Positions 49,880 to 64,000 of a stretch of 64,000 nt of DNA are shown here, one piece after another; positions within the stretch are counted from its first letter, which is position 1, and each line of letters begins with the position of its first letter. Both the position numbers and the translations under genes were made by a program. Origin of the DNA: Paraspadella gotoi (Eukaryota; Chaetognatha); contig CM119267.1 of assembly GCA_051294375.1 (NCBI GenBank), positions 18,881,439 through 18,945,438 on the forward strand, written 5' to 3'. Under the pieces are notes generated by a model that saw only the letters and a list, made by a program, of their open reading frames with translations, had not been told where the DNA came from and did not search any database.

Positions 49880-50037
49880 ATCCATAGCTCCCAACGTCTG
49901 CTGCCAGAAGGTGTTCCCTTCCCTTCTGCGACCGACACGAAGTCCCAACGGCGCCCAACTTTTCGTCCCGGCAAACGCTGGACGAATGAAGATGAGTTAG
50001 TGTTCGCACCGACGACCCAGAGTCTTTTTTAACGGCG
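49880..50037 (-). CDS. C1GALT1: C1GALT1 homologue, exon with WGRRC motif (frameshifted)
   Basis: The acceptor ATCTTCAG opens on AVKK(T)-WGRRC when one base is allowed for, matching the family's VKATWG.RC block. After further slips it reads LGLRVGRRREGNTFWQQT and LGAMD (family: VGL...EGR..LW.KT..AF). The donor is ATGGAT|GTGCGG. The second copy at 57.6-57.7 kb has different indels at the same places, so the interrupted frame is most simply poor consensus. Confidence 0.65.
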
Positions 50038-50307
50038 CTGAAGATATGAGGGCATATTAATGCTGGTTCAGGGGCCTAAGCATGACATTTAAAAGTTTCA
50101 AAACGGAATTTGGACCAATCGGTGTCAGATGTTTTGCAAAAAAGCTTACGGGCTACGAGGAATTTCAAGCGAGGTTTAGAAAAAACAGAAAAGCCTGGCG
50201 GTTATCCCAATTCTTCCCTTGAAAATTTAAAGATGAATTTTAGCGAAAAGGTGCAAAGTGCAAATTTTTATTGCCCACAAGGTAGGCTTAAGTCGTTGAC
50301 ACTCTAC

Positions 50308-50434
50308 GCCGGCACGAGTCTCTATGATTTCTGGCGGTCCGCGTGCAGGATCCAACAAAGTAATCCGCTGGACGTAGGCACGGGGCCCCAAGGCCTTGAC
50401 CCTGAACGAGAATTCAGCGTATTTCTCCGATTGC
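50308..50434 (-). CDS. C1GALT1: C1GALT1 homologue, probable upstream exon (LLCWILH block)
   Basis: After an AAAACACAG acceptor, one frame reads NRRNTLNSRSGSRPWGPVPT then SSGLLCWILH. This fits the start of the catalytic domain in the family (V.ILCWVMT). A slip then gives PPEIIETRAG, leading to the AVKKTWG exon (family: L..KA.HVK.TWG). The donor near 50308 (CGGC|GTAGAG) is approximate. The expected cytoplasmic tail and signal-anchor exon was not found and may lie in the 50922-51224 gap or beyond. Confidence 0.5.
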
Positions 50435-50921
50435 CTGTGTTTTTGCGTATTTAAAAGTGTCGGTTTGTCGCTGCTAAATCCTATTAATTGCCGTCATGAA
50501 ATTACATTAGTAGTTAACTCGATAAAATTGACTTGATAGCTCCATTGATTTAATTTCTATAAAGTTTGCTAAATTACTTGTTTCACTATTTTATATTTTT
50601 TTACATTTTACAATGATAATAACAAAATTGTTAGTATTCAATTTATATGATTTAATTATATCTTTTTTTAAAATTTCCAAATCATTTTTATATCCAAATT
50701 ATTTTGGAATGGGGGAGGTTAATTGATATATCAATTAATTAATCAATTCATTTATTAATTAATTAATTGATATATCAATTTATTAATTAATTAATTTAAT
50801 CAAATTAATAAAAAAAATGAAAACTGACCCGATAAAAACCATGAAAGCGACTAGATCGACGACGATGACGACGAAAACGATGAAGATTTTCGAGCGAATT
50901 CTTCTTCCGTTGAAATACTCG
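50435..50921. other. AT-rich sequence upstream of the visible C1GALT1 exons
   Basis: No exon is recognised. It contains a TTAATTAATTGATATATCAATT palindrome-rich stretch (split here by single mismatches) at 50720-50805, and ends near the 303-bp N gap with a (GAC/GAT)-rich patch. The same sequence recurs at 58200-58615. Confidence 0.55.
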
Positions 50922-51224
50922 NNNNNNNNNNNNNNNNNNNNNNNNNNNNNNNNNNNNNNNNNNNNNNNNNNNNNNNNNNNNNNNNNNNNNNNNNNNNNNN
51001 NNNNNNNNNNNNNNNNNNNNNNNNNNNNNNNNNNNNNNNNNNNNNNNNNNNNNNNNNNNNNNNNNNNNNNNNNNNNNNNNNNNNNNNNNNNNNNNNNNNN
51101 NNNNNNNNNNNNNNNNNNNNNNNNNNNNNNNNNNNNNNNNNNNNNNNNNNNNNNNNNNNNNNNNNNNNNNNNNNNNNNNNNNNNNNNNNNNNNNNNNNNN
51201 NNNNNNNNNNNNNNNNNNNNNNNN
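50922..51224. other. Assembly gap (303 N)
   Basis: It separates the C1GALT1 block from a segment whose orientation is reversed relative to the second copy of the region. Confidence 1.
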
Positions 51225-52641
51225 AAAAAGAAGAGAGATGGGCGGCAAATGGCGGTGTCTGCTACGGAGGGCGAAGCAGCAGCGCCGCTCGTGGTGCGCC
51301 TGCAAAGGGCGGCCACAGGAAATCGAATCAGGCGAAAACGTTAATTACGCAGGCGGTCGCAGACTCTATGCGGGTTATCCGGGAAAAAATAAAATTCAGG
51401 GGCGAGAGTCTTCCGCTCTCCTCCTCTCTCTCATCTCTCATCTCTCTCTCTCATTCTCCTCTGCTCTCATCTCTCACTCTCTCTCTCTCGTCTCAGTCCT
51501 CTTTCCCCTTAAAATAAAAAATCAAATATATGGACATCAAGTGAAAACCTAGCATCTTTGAGTAACGGCCTGGCAGATAATTCTGATGCGCTTCTAAACG
51601 TTATTAGAAAGCGTCATTAAAAGACATTCTTTCTTTTGTGTTAAAAGAATCAAGACGAGAACCTCAGGATAATTTTTTTTTTTGCAAATTTTGCCTATCA
51701 CTTCCTCGTTTTCTACATACTCTTCATACCGTACCATCCATCCAATTTTTCAACCCTTACAGTTCAGCTACCGCCTTCCCCCCCAACTCCCCCTTACCGC
51801 ACCCATCGGCGCCGAAAACCGCCGATATCGAAAGAACGGTCGGACCAGCCCAGCGTCGACTTGCGGTAAACGAAATAAACATACAATTGCGTAAAAATCG
51901 GTGGCGCTCTTAAACGCGGCTCGCCGATAAAAGGCTTAACGCTCTCGAAAGGGCGGCTCCCTGCCCAAAACAATTAAAAACAGAAAACGGAGAGAGAGGG
52001 ATGATAAAATGTGGAGGCTTCGTCAGACCTTGAAACTGAAAAAAAAAAGAACTTAAAGGCAGAGGGGAAAGGAATAAAGAAATGTGGAGAGAGAGAGAGA
52101 GAGAAGAAGAGAGAGAGAGAGAGAGGAGAGAAAATAGAGAGAGAGCAGGAGAGAAGAAAAAATAAAAAAGACAGCCGCTATGGCGAAGCTGGAATTCTGG
52201 ACAAAATTATCGATCCAAACCCTCTCGAATGGGAAAAATATGGCCAATATAGTTTTTTCGAATCTAAAAATAAAAAAAAAAGGAAATAAGATATAGGAAA
52301 AAAAAATTGAAATGGCGGCGAGGCGTAACGATGAGAAGAGCCACGTTTAGGGCGTTGAATTTATCACCACCGCCCGGCGCGCGGTTTTAAATGTGCGGAC
52401 CGAATGCTTTTCCAAGTAGGTCTTGAAGAATCTCATTAGATAACAAATTGTTTAAATGTTCGTGTGCATAATTTACGTTATAATTTGGTATTTTGCATAG
52501 TAAATTTATGTGAATTAGGTAATGAAGTTAGTACGAATAATGGATACGCGAACTAGCGTATTTTTGACATTAGGAAAAGATGGAAATGATGCAGAACAAC
52601 ATTAATTTAGCGAGAGAGAGAGAGAGAGAGAGAGAGACGAG

Positions 52642-52687
<46 letters not shown>

Positions 52688-54156
52688 GAAGAGAGCAGGA
52701 GGAGAGAGAACGTGAGAAGAAAACAAACGACTAAAAACGCGAAGCGGCATTCAGGTTGAAAGATAAGAAGAGGAAAAGGAACGACGTTCGCTAAAATCTA
52801 AAACGAATCTCGTTGCTAAATCCGCATGAAAAAAAACAACAAAAAAACAAAAATAAGCTTCGCAGACAAAAACAAAAAATATAATAAAATAAAAACGCAT
52901 GTCAGTCTCGTTTCGTCAGGGAGATTAGTGTTTCGAGAAATGCTTGACGCGAGGGTTACCGCGGGCGCTCAGCGTGGTTTCCGCACCGTTGATCGAAATA
53001 TGACGCCACGGGTCTCTCCAACGACCGACGGACGCCATTTTAAAAATCTCACGCTTAGACGATTTTCCATCGACTCGACGTCTGCTTTTCTCGGAAAAGG
53101 ATTTTTTTTTTTTAAAAGTTTTAAGTTTTTCCCGCCAAAAATGTCCAAATTCTATTCTTTTTCGTTCCTCATTCCAATCTGATAATGAGAAGAAAAAAAA
53201 AAACTAATTTAGTAGGAAGGCGCGACCATCTGCGTGGTGCGATTTCAAGCGATCAAAACATTGAATTTTTTTTTCTGAATTAAAGCGAAAACGAAGTTTG
53301 GTGATGGGGAATGGCTCTTGAAGAATATTAAGAAATTGAAGAATAAAGCTCCAGAGGCGAAGACTAATTTCTTACAAATTTAAATGCGTTTTAGAAAATC
53401 CGACAAAAATTCTGACAAAAAATATTTTTTTTTAAAAATCGACCTTTGTGATTACAAAACAAAAAGGAAAAAGACGACGTATAAATATTAGCGTTGAATT
53501 TCATTTCCGATTACGTCCCTAAAAAAGTTACTTATAACTATTAAAATTATAACGCAAAGCTTTTTTTTGAAATGGTAAAATCCTTGATAAAACCATAAAT
53601 TTATCCGGCGTAAATCATCATCATTGACAAACAACGTCTCATTTGAAAACTCCCAATGTCGTCGAAAGAAACCTTCCGGCAGAGAAACGAGATGGCTTCA
53701 GGCTTATCGAAACCCTCCGAACATTTAATTCCTATTTTTGTTACTTTTAGGCAAATTCTCCTCAGACTGTTAACTGCAGATTATTGTTAGCACTTTTTTT
53801 CATACGCGTAATACATTAGCGAGCCCGTTGATCAGATCGCGTTCGAGTATTACCTGAGGTTCTCGTTGAATTCTTTAACACAAAAGAAGAATGTCTTTTA
53901 TGACGTTCAATAACGTTTAGAAGCGATCGAGAATTGATTCTGCAAGCCTTGAACTCCTAAGATGCTAGGTTTTCACAGCCGGGTTGTTGAAAGATGTCCA
54001 TATTTTATAGAAAAAGCGGGAAAGCAGGGAGAGAGAGAGAGAGAGGGAGAGAGAGAGAGGGAGAGAGAGAGAGGAGAGAAGAGAGAGAGAAGGAGAGAGA
54101 GAGAGAAGAGGGAGAGAGAAGAAAGAGAGAGAAAGAAAGAGAGAGAGAGAGAAGAG

Positions 54157-54193
<37 letters not shown>

Positions 54194-54736
54194 CGAAGAC
54201 TCTCGCCCTGAATTTATTTTTTCCCGATAACCCGATAGAGTCTGCGACCGCTGCGTAATAACGTTTCGCCTGATTCGATTTACCTGTGGCGCCCTCGCAG
54301 CGGCACCCACGAGGGCGCTGCCTTCCGTAGCAGACACCGCCATTGCCGCAGCAGTTTTAAAAAAGTGAAGCACCGACAGCAATCGTCTCCGCTGTTGAGA
54401 TAAGTTTTTAAAAATGTTTAATATTTGGAATAGTACAACGCTTTATTTTCATTCGAAGCTTTTCGTTTTTATATACGTATACTGTAGTGTACAATACTTT
54501 ACACTGTACACTGTACGTCGTACAGTATATAGAATTACCTGACGTCATCCATCGTTATGTTCGCGATCGTAACCTCATATTCCCTAATCGAATGTGATAT
54601 TTATCATTGCTAACTTGACCGTCGTCCAGGTGCGAAGGGCAGGCAACCCGCGCCTCGGGTAAATAGAAAATCTCTTGCGGAAAGAATCAAAACAAAAACA
54701 AAAACAATGAAAAAGACGACGACGACGACGACGACG
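51225..54736. repeat. Block duplicated at 58.6-61.5 kb, with internal inversion and inverted terminal repeats
   Basis: Its ends are inverted copies of each other (51225-51670 against about 53850-54380). The middle (51690-53840) is present at 58620-60720 in reverse complement, while 53850-54720 is present at 60720-61515 in direct orientation. It holds (GA)n runs at 52085-52150, 52612-52680 and 54024-54193. No domain-bearing gene is recognised in it. Confidence 0.85.
54284..54343 (-). CDS. Candidate first coding exon (MAVSATEG...)
   Basis: ATGGCGGTGTCTGCTACGG opens a 20-codon frame (MAVSATEGSALVGAAARAPQ) that ends exactly at a good donor, CCACAG|GTAAAT. The CpG-rich surroundings and position upstream, on the same strand, of the C1GALT1 exons make it a possible 5' exon of that gene or of a neighbour. 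It lacks the signal-anchor expected for a galactosyltransferase. Copies at about 51243-51318 (+) and 61062-61120 (-) carry indels. Confidence 0.25.
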
Positions 54737-55001
54737 NNNNNNNNNNNNNNNNNNNNNNNNNNNNNNNNNNNNNNNNNNNNNNNNNNNNNNNNNNNNNNNN
54801 NNNNNNNNNNNNNNNNNNNNNNNNNNNNNNNNNNNNNNNNNNNNNNNNNNNNNNNNNNNNNNNNNNNNNNNNNNNNNNNNNNNNNNNNNNNNNNNNNNNN
54901 NNNNNNNNNNNNNNNNNNNNNNNNNNNNNNNNNNNNNNNNNNNNNNNNNNNNNNNNNNNNNNNNNNNNNNNNNNNNNNNNNNNNNNNNNNNNNNNNNNNN
55001 N
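54737..55001. other. Assembly gap (265 N)
   Basis: It follows a (GAC)n run. The matching (GAC)n at 61509-61550 in the second copy continues into 61.6-kb sequence, so the missing part may be about that region. Confidence 1.
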
Positions 55002-55005
55002 AATT

Positions 55006-55240
55006 ACCTGGCCGCTAATATGATTAAGATGAACTTCCAACACGTCAGGATCAAATCCAGGATGTGAGGATGAAAATTATGATCAGGGTCAAACCCGGGA
55101 TGAGGATCAAGATGATGATGAGGATCAAAACAGAGTTGCCTTCTTCAGAGTGAGAAAGAAATGATGGATTCGGGTCCTCGATGACATCAAGGGGATAACT
55201 CGCTCGTTTGTCTCGCACGGTCTCTCTCTCTAAAAAAAAA
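55006..55240 (+). repeat. Segment duplicated at 62235-62460
   Basis: CCTGGCCGCTAATATGATT, AACACGTCAGGATCAAATCC, GATCAAGATGATGATGAGG and GGGATAACTCGC recur in the same order at 62235-62460. It sits between the gap and the second C1GALT1 block. Confidence 0.85.
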
Positions 55241-55254
55241 AAGAGAGGATAATC

Positions 55255-56494
55255 GTTGGTTTATTTTAATAATTTCATAATAACAAAGACGTTAAAGTAC
55301 GTTAAAAACAAACTTAATACAAATTGCAAAACAACTGATCAAACGGAACTTGAAAAAATAAACTGTTGAATATGTGAATAATAATAATTGATTTCCGAGT
55401 CAATGAGTAAGATGAAGTTCCAACTTTTGGTTCTTGTTATCCTTTTTTTTTTTTTTTTGCAATTAAAAAAAGACTGAGGTCAATTCGACGTCGCCAGCAA
55501 GCGCGCTTTACTTTCAAAACTTGAGCCACTCTCGGCAGCAGACGATTTCTCCTTCGCGTCAGGTGATCTGACGCGACGCAGACTCTGCTCCCTCTAGAGT
55601 GGCTTCGAAAACTAAGCGTTGACCATGGACTTGGATAAGCAACGTACTCAAGTTTACGGTTTGAAATTCAAGCCTGATCAACTCTCTGCCGAGCTTGGGA
55701 TTTTTTCTTCTCGGTCATGTTTTAAATTCGGCGCATCAGAGTGGCTCAGCTTTCCCCTGCTGTGGATTTCGCGATATGCACAATGTCGCAGAGGCGTTAC
55801 ATCGTGCTTGATTCATGCGGCCAAATTTGGTTTCACTGGACCCTGTAAGACCTCGGCTCTCAACCCGCTGCTATGATTTCGGCTAATCTTCCAAGGACGA
55901 AGCCGTCGTTATTGTTGTCATCGATTCAGATGATAAAATAATATTTGTCGTCGATATGCAGATGCGTTTACTTCACACTAGACTTCAAACCCCTTGCCGA
56001 GTTGTCTTTGCTCCTCCGTCATTTCGAACAACTCGCACAACAGTTGATTTCACATATCACTGTGATTTTGACTGTCTTTGAAGGAGCGTTTATTATATGA
56101 CGCCTGCAACTCCACACTCGTTTCAACCGCTCCCGCGTGAGTCCTTCCGCCAACGATTTCAAGTCGTGGCTACGGAAACGGTTCGGCGGTGACCGCGCCG
56201 TAGACTCTCGAACTTCTTCCAAAGACCAGCTGGTGTTAGTGAAGGCACCCGTGACACACTGCCGAAGACGGTACAGCAGTAGTCGAGAGTCACATCATAT
56301 CGGGAGCGATGTAGTGAAAGGAGATGGCGGTGTCGCGCACACTCTGTCATCTCTGAACCCGTAGAAGTCGTAGGAACGGAGCCAATCTGCAGAGCGTTCT
56401 CACAAGTTGCGTCACGGAGAAAAGGCAGAACATCTCGACCCTGATTTAGAAATAAAAAGGGGGGGAAAGAATCGGAATTACTTGCAATTCACTA

Positions 56495-56531
<37 letters not shown>

Positions 56532-56984
56532 ATTTATTCATAGAAAAAAAACAGCTAAATTAGTCGAAAGTATTGAAGTTAAGGCAACTGTAAAAACTTA
56601 TAATTATGGTTATGAAAAAACAGTTAGCATATTACCAGTTTATCGATTCAATTCTCATATAAAAAATAAATACGAATGTCTACGTTATTCTGAGCCTCTC
56701 TCCCCCCTTTTCATTCCCACCTCCCGTCCCCCCACCGCCCAAAAACAAACCAAACCTGTTGTCTCTAGAATCCCCCGGCCCTGACTCTCCACCGGCCATC
56801 TCCAAACATTTCCCCACCCGACGCTCTTCTGAGTATTCGGTAAAGCTGCAGTTGCGCAGCGCGCCGCGCGGCGACGCGACGCAGCGCCGCTCGGGAGAGG
56901 ACGTAGCCGGTCGCGCCAGACATTAGCCTACTAATAGAAAGAAATAATAAGATGAAAAAGGGAGAAGTAGAAGATAGGGAGGTT

Positions 56985-57029
<45 letters not shown>

Positions 57030-58619
57030 AGATCTTGATTTTTTTAATAGTGCCATATTTATGTGAAAGATTAAAAACCATTATATATGCATTGTTAATG
57101 AGGTCTAGTCACTTCTGTCAGAACAGGCAATTGCATATTCGTACAAAAAATTACCTGTTTTGAACGTAAGGCGAGAATCTTCGTCGAAGAAAAACGGGGT
57201 CTCGACGAGACGTTCCGGAGAATAGAAGCGAAGGTCTCAACGACGGACGTAGGCTTCGTTCGTCGGCTTGAGAAAGATTCGAACATCTTCAGGTGGCGCG
57301 TGTTGAACGTACTGCGCGATAGAACAGTTCTGTGTTTGTTTCATTGTGTTTTAGTTCGAATGTTTGCTAAGCATGATTAGTTCCCTTTTTTTTTTGGGTT
57401 TTTATATTTATTTCATGCTTAAGATTGAGGTAATTTTTATATATTTGAACTCTGTTAAAGTAATGATACTTTATTGGATGATTGATTGGTTAATTTGATT
57501 TATTTGTAAGAAATGGCTTTGATTATGTTAATTATTCATAATTCTATTGTTTTAATTGATCTAATATCCCCTTATCTTCCCGCACATCCATAAGCTTCCA
57601 ACGTCTTTGCCCAGAGTGTTCCCTTCCTTCTGCGACTGAGCTCGAGTCCCACGGCGCCCACTTTTGCGTCCGCCAACGCTGGACGATGAAGATTGACGTT
57701 TGGTCGCACCGACCGAACCCCAATCTTTTTAAACGCGCTCGAAGAATGAGGCATATAATGCTGGTTCAGCCTAAGCATGGACATTTTAATAAGTTTAAAA
57801 CGGGAATTTGAATCGGTCCAGATGTTTTGAATAAAAGTTAAGGGGCACCGAAGGAATTTCAAGTAGGTTTTAGATAAAACACGAAAAGCGGGCTTTATCC
57901 CAATTCTTTCCTTGAAAATTTAAGATGAATTAGCGAAAAGGTGCAATAGTGCAAATTTTATTTGCACAGTAGGTAAGTCCGTTGACATCTCACAGCGGCA
58001 CGGAGTTCCTTCATGATTCTGGTCGGTGAGGATCCAACAAAGAATCCGCCTTGACGGGAGGCACCCAAGGCTGACCCTGACGGAGATTGCAGGATTGCTC
58101 CGTTGCCTGTGTTTCGGTATTTAAAAGTGCTGTGCGCGTTACTCTAAATCCTAATTAACTGCGTCATGAAATATTAATTAGTAGTTAACCGCGATAAGAA
58201 TTGACTTGATAGCCCATTGATTTTTGGCTATAATAAAATTTGCTAAATTACTTGTTTCACTATTTTAATATTTTTTTTACTTTTCAGATGATATAACAAA
58301 AATTTTAGTATTCAATTTATATGATTTAATTATACCTTTATTTAAAATTTTCCAAATCATTTTTATATCCTCAAGTTATTTTGAAGCGGGAGGTTAATTG
58401 ATATATCAATTAATTATAAATTCAATTAATTAATTAATTAATTAATTAATTAATGATATATTCAATATTAATTAATTAAATTAAGTCAAATTAATTAAAA
58501 AAATGAGAAACTGACATAAAAACCATGAAAGGCGACTTATGATGACGACGATAACGACGAATAACGGAATGAAGGAAATTTCGAAGCGAATTCTTCTTCC
58601 GTTGAATACTCGAACGGAT

Positions 58620-58620
<1 letters not shown>
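55255..58620. repeat. Second, indel-ridden copy of the 46.56-50.92-kb block
   Basis: The order of landmarks is the same as in the first copy: GACGTTAAAGTACGTTAAA, C1GALT1 tail, (ATT)n, WGRRC exon, TTAATTAATTGATATATC. The copy is ~1 kb shorter and has missing or extra single bases every few tens of positions. Confidence 0.9.
55485..58115 (-). pseudogene. C1GALT1: Second copy of the C1GALT1 homologue, broken by many indels
   Basis: All exon blocks of the 46.8-50.4-kb gene can be followed here at the nucleotide level: last exon ~55485-56433, MSG/EDV exon ~56757-56936, DDD exon ~57149-57327, WGRRC exon ~57586-57737 and the upstream exon ~57995-58115. No exon keeps one frame. Fragments such as NVNLHRPALADAKVGAVGLE and LKVNA-type tails survive only in pieces. 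Indels fall equally in exons and introns, which argues for uncorrected read error rather than coding decay. It may be a haplotype or low-coverage duplicate of the same locus. Confidence 0.8.
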
Positions 58621-61559
<2,939 letters not shown>

Positions 61560-61560
<1 letters not shown>

Positions 61561-61739
61561 CTGTCGCTTCGCGTATCTCTTCTTCATCCATCAACCTCTC
61601 TATCTTTCTCTCTCTCTCTTCTCTCATCTCTTCTCTCCTTCTTCTCTCTCTCTGCTCTCTCTCTCTTCTCGCTCTCCTCTCTCTCTCTCTCCATCTTTAT
61701 CAATATTAAATTATATATATAAATTATATATATTATATC
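61560..61739. repeat. (CT)n tract and AT-rich junction
   Basis: CT-rich sequence (61590-61695) follows the (GAC)n run and ends in TATATATAAATTATATAT. No gene. Confidence 0.7.
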
Positions 61740-62190
61740 CTTGTAAGAGTGATGGAGGCCTTAAACCACCAAAAGCCTGACCAAAGTCAGGGGCAAGAAG
61801 CTTATTTATTAAATGAATGGATAATTTTTTACTATTGGTTGTAACAATTTCATAAAATTCAGCTCCTTGTAAATTTGATGCTTAGTGCGGAGTACAATAA
61901 GTATCCCCGATCTAAAATACTTAAGGGAGTGGTCTTCATACAATGATAAGCATTCCTTGAAATATTATACCACTTCATTGATTAGGGAAGCCAGGTACTC
62001 TGGGAGTTGAATGAATGAGACTGTCAAGCGTCTTGATTGAAAGCTTGAAGGGACCGTGCTATGTCATCTATCTGGTAAGAGTGATGGAGTTAACCACCAA
62101 AGCCTGTCCAAAGTCAGGGCAAGATAGCTTAATTTATATAAAGAATGGATAATTTTTTATATTGGTTGTACAATTCATAATTCGAATTTT
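61740..62190 (+). repeat. Dispersed repeat, two partial copies, inverted relative to 44331-44600
   Basis: GTAAGAGTGATGGAGG, CCAAAGTCAGGGGCAAGA and GAATGGATAATTTTTTA occur at 61745-61840 and again at 62070-62165. Between them lie CTTAAGGGAGTGGTC and GACCGTGCTATGTCAT segments that are the reverse complement of the 44.3-44.6-kb sequence. Confidence 0.8.
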
Positions 62191-62457
62191 TATTGAACAA
62201 TCATCAAGAGGATGTCATCTTCTTTTGTTCGTAATATCCTGGCCGCTATATGATTTAAGATGAACTGTCCAACACGTCAGGATCAAATCCAGGATTGAGG
62301 ATGAAAATTCTGATCACGGGTCAAACCTCGGGATGAGGATCAAGATGATGAGAATGAGGATCAACACAGAAGTTGCCTTCTTCAGAGTGAGAAAGAAATG
62401 ATGGATCGGTCCTGTATGACATCCAAGGGGATAACTCGCCGTGTTTGTCTCGCACTC

Positions 62458-62497
<40 letters not shown>

Positions 62498-62919
62498 ATG
62501 CTCTCTTTCTCTCTCTTCCTCTCTCTCCTGTTCCTCTCTCCTCTCTCCTCTCATCCTCTCTCATCTCTCTCTCATCTCTTCTCTGTGAGGAGAAGAGCGA
62601 GCAATAAAGAGATAGAGAGAAAAGAGGAGTCCCTTCCCTTTCTTTGCGTTAATTTCTCTCAATTTTTTCGAGTATTTTCTTTTTTTTGCTTCAAGTTCAA
62701 TCTCAAACTCCTATAATCAACTCAAGAGTCACTCACATTCGCACAAAACAAGAAATAAAAATCACACCGAGTGAAGAGAGGGCTGAGAAAAAAAACAAAC
62801 AAAGAAACAGAAAATAAAGAAAGAAAAAGTACTACAACTACATTTAATGACACAAGCAAAGAAAAATTGTTGCCATCGAGAAAGAAAAATTTTCCCAGGG
62901 TCATAATAATAATAATAAC

Positions 62920-62972
<53 letters not shown>

Positions 62973-63899
62973 GATAATAATAATAATAATAATTAATAAT
63001 AATAATAATAATTTGTCTCAAGGTTCCGACTGCGTACTCGCGTAGTAAAGGCGAACAGCGAGTTTTTTTTTTTTTTCATTTTAACTTTCTCTCTCGTCTC
63101 TCTCTCTCTCTTCTCTCTCCTCTCTCCTCTCTCTCTCTCTCTCTCTCTTCTCTCTCCTCTCTCTCTCTCTCTTAATCCACAATCATTTTTCCGAGTTTTT
63201 TTTTTCTATTTTCTTTCCTAATTCTTTTTCCAGTTTCTGTACGCATTTCTGCTTTACACATGACCTTCCTTAAATTAACCATACCATATCTCAACCGTAC
63301 CACAATGCTCCACGGCACTATTTCAACAAGCGCAGTACTGGTTCTGCTCATAAACCTACGCCCCTTCTTACTTTAAATCAGCCATAACGTCCCTTCATTT
63401 CTTTATTAAAAAACCCTTCGCCAGCTATTACTCTCTACCTTCCCCTGCCTTACCTCACGTTTCCCCTGCTTCTCCCACTTTTCCTTGCTTTCCACTGTTC
63501 CGCTGCCCTCCGCTTGATCCAATCTCGTCCCCGCTTTTCCCCCCTCTTAGTCCCTTATAACTTCTCCTCATCTTTCCCTGATTCTCCTCCTGCTTTCTTA
63601 TTGCCTTTCTTCTACTTTCCCCTACCTCCCCTACCTGCCCTCCACAAATCCCAATCGCTTCTAGACTCCACTCTGCGTTCGTCCATGTATCGTCACCCTC
63701 CGCGAGATTTTGCTCCATTTCGTGTTTCTTCCTTTTTCGCGGTCCAACGAGAGAGAGAGAGAGAAGAGAAGAGCGAGAGAGAGAGAGACGAGAAGAGAAG
63801 TAGACGAGAGAGGGTCACTCTTGATTGGCTCCATACGAAACGAGTAGCGATGGACTTGAAGGGAAGACATAAGGGAGGGGGGACTAACGAGAGAAAAAT
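62191..63899. other. Simple-sequence rich DNA; no gene recognised
   Basis: This holds the second copy of the 55.0-55.2-kb segment, (CT)n at 62460-62580, (AAT)n at 62905-63012, CT tracts at 63090-63172 and a pyrimidine-rich stretch to 63740, then (GA)n near 63752-63812. No coding exon is supported. Confidence 0.6.
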
Positions 63900-64000
63900 G
63901 TAGTGGGCAAATACCCCAAAGGGTTTTCGGGGGGGGGCGGGGGGGGGAAAAAAAAAATGGGTTTTTTTGGGAGCCCCGCGAAAAAAGGCAATGGCGCGGT
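63900..64000. other. Low-quality sequence at the end of the window
   Basis: The last ~100 bases are homopolymer-inflated: runs of G (9, then 9), A (10) and T (7) separated by one or two bases. They look like the unpolished tip of a contig or read and should not be interpreted. Confidence 0.7.

Overview
The window is nuclear DNA of an animal, most likely an invertebrate. It has intron-containing genes with GT/AG junctions, AATAAA signals, an ARNT homologue closest in feel to insect tango, a core-1 galactosyltransferase, a Penelope-like retroelement, and an extreme load of (GA)n, (CT)n, (TTTC)n, (GAC)n, (ATC)n and (AAT)n microsatellites. I cannot place it more finely; an arthropod is only a guess.

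Layout. 1-3.6 kb holds repeats (a degenerate ~170-bp family and a 16-18-bp array). 3.6-10 kb holds the 3' part of an ARNT/tango gene on the + strand: the exon at the end of the PAS-A region, two PAS-B exons and a long Ala/Gln/His-rich tail. An inverted copy of the first exon lies in a ~1.7-kb palindrome. 10-19.7 kb is simple repeat with no gene I can support. 19.7-23 kb holds a palindrome, a truncated Penelope-like reverse transcriptase and a hammerhead-like motif. 23.7-29 kb holds five GC-rich, intron-bounded segments that read as exons of a cadherin-repeat protein, with several frameshifts. 29.6-31.7 kb is a compositionally distinct, unrecognised island. 31.7-32.5 kb holds an AT-rich 17-bp array and a MITE-like inverted repeat. 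35-38.2 kb holds two multi-pass membrane protein genes, one (- strand) XK-related-like and frameshifted, the other (+ strand) unrecognised. 38.2-43.6 kb is mostly pyrimidine simple sequence with a 74-bp minisatellite. 44-62 kb is a nest of tandem, direct and inverted duplications around a C1GALT1-type galactosyltransferase gene (- strand), present as a better copy (46.8-50.4 kb) and a heavily indel-ridden copy (55.5-58.1 kb). 62.5-64 kb is simple sequence ending in a low-quality contig end.

The genes do not form a shared pathway: ARNT is a bHLH-PAS transcription partner, C1GALT1 makes core-1 O-glycans in the Golgi, cadherins act in adhesion, and the membrane proteins are uncertain. The main overall message is technical. 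Nearly every recognisable gene carries isolated one-base indels, and several large repeats end at or contain N runs, so much of the apparent novelty is likely assembly error. N runs lie at 4559-4568, 12512-12536, 14789-14813, 15965-16300, 21290-21314, 23697-23721, 35042-35066, 36342-36503, 36787-36948, 43585-43594, 46924-46948, 50922-51224 and 54737-55001.
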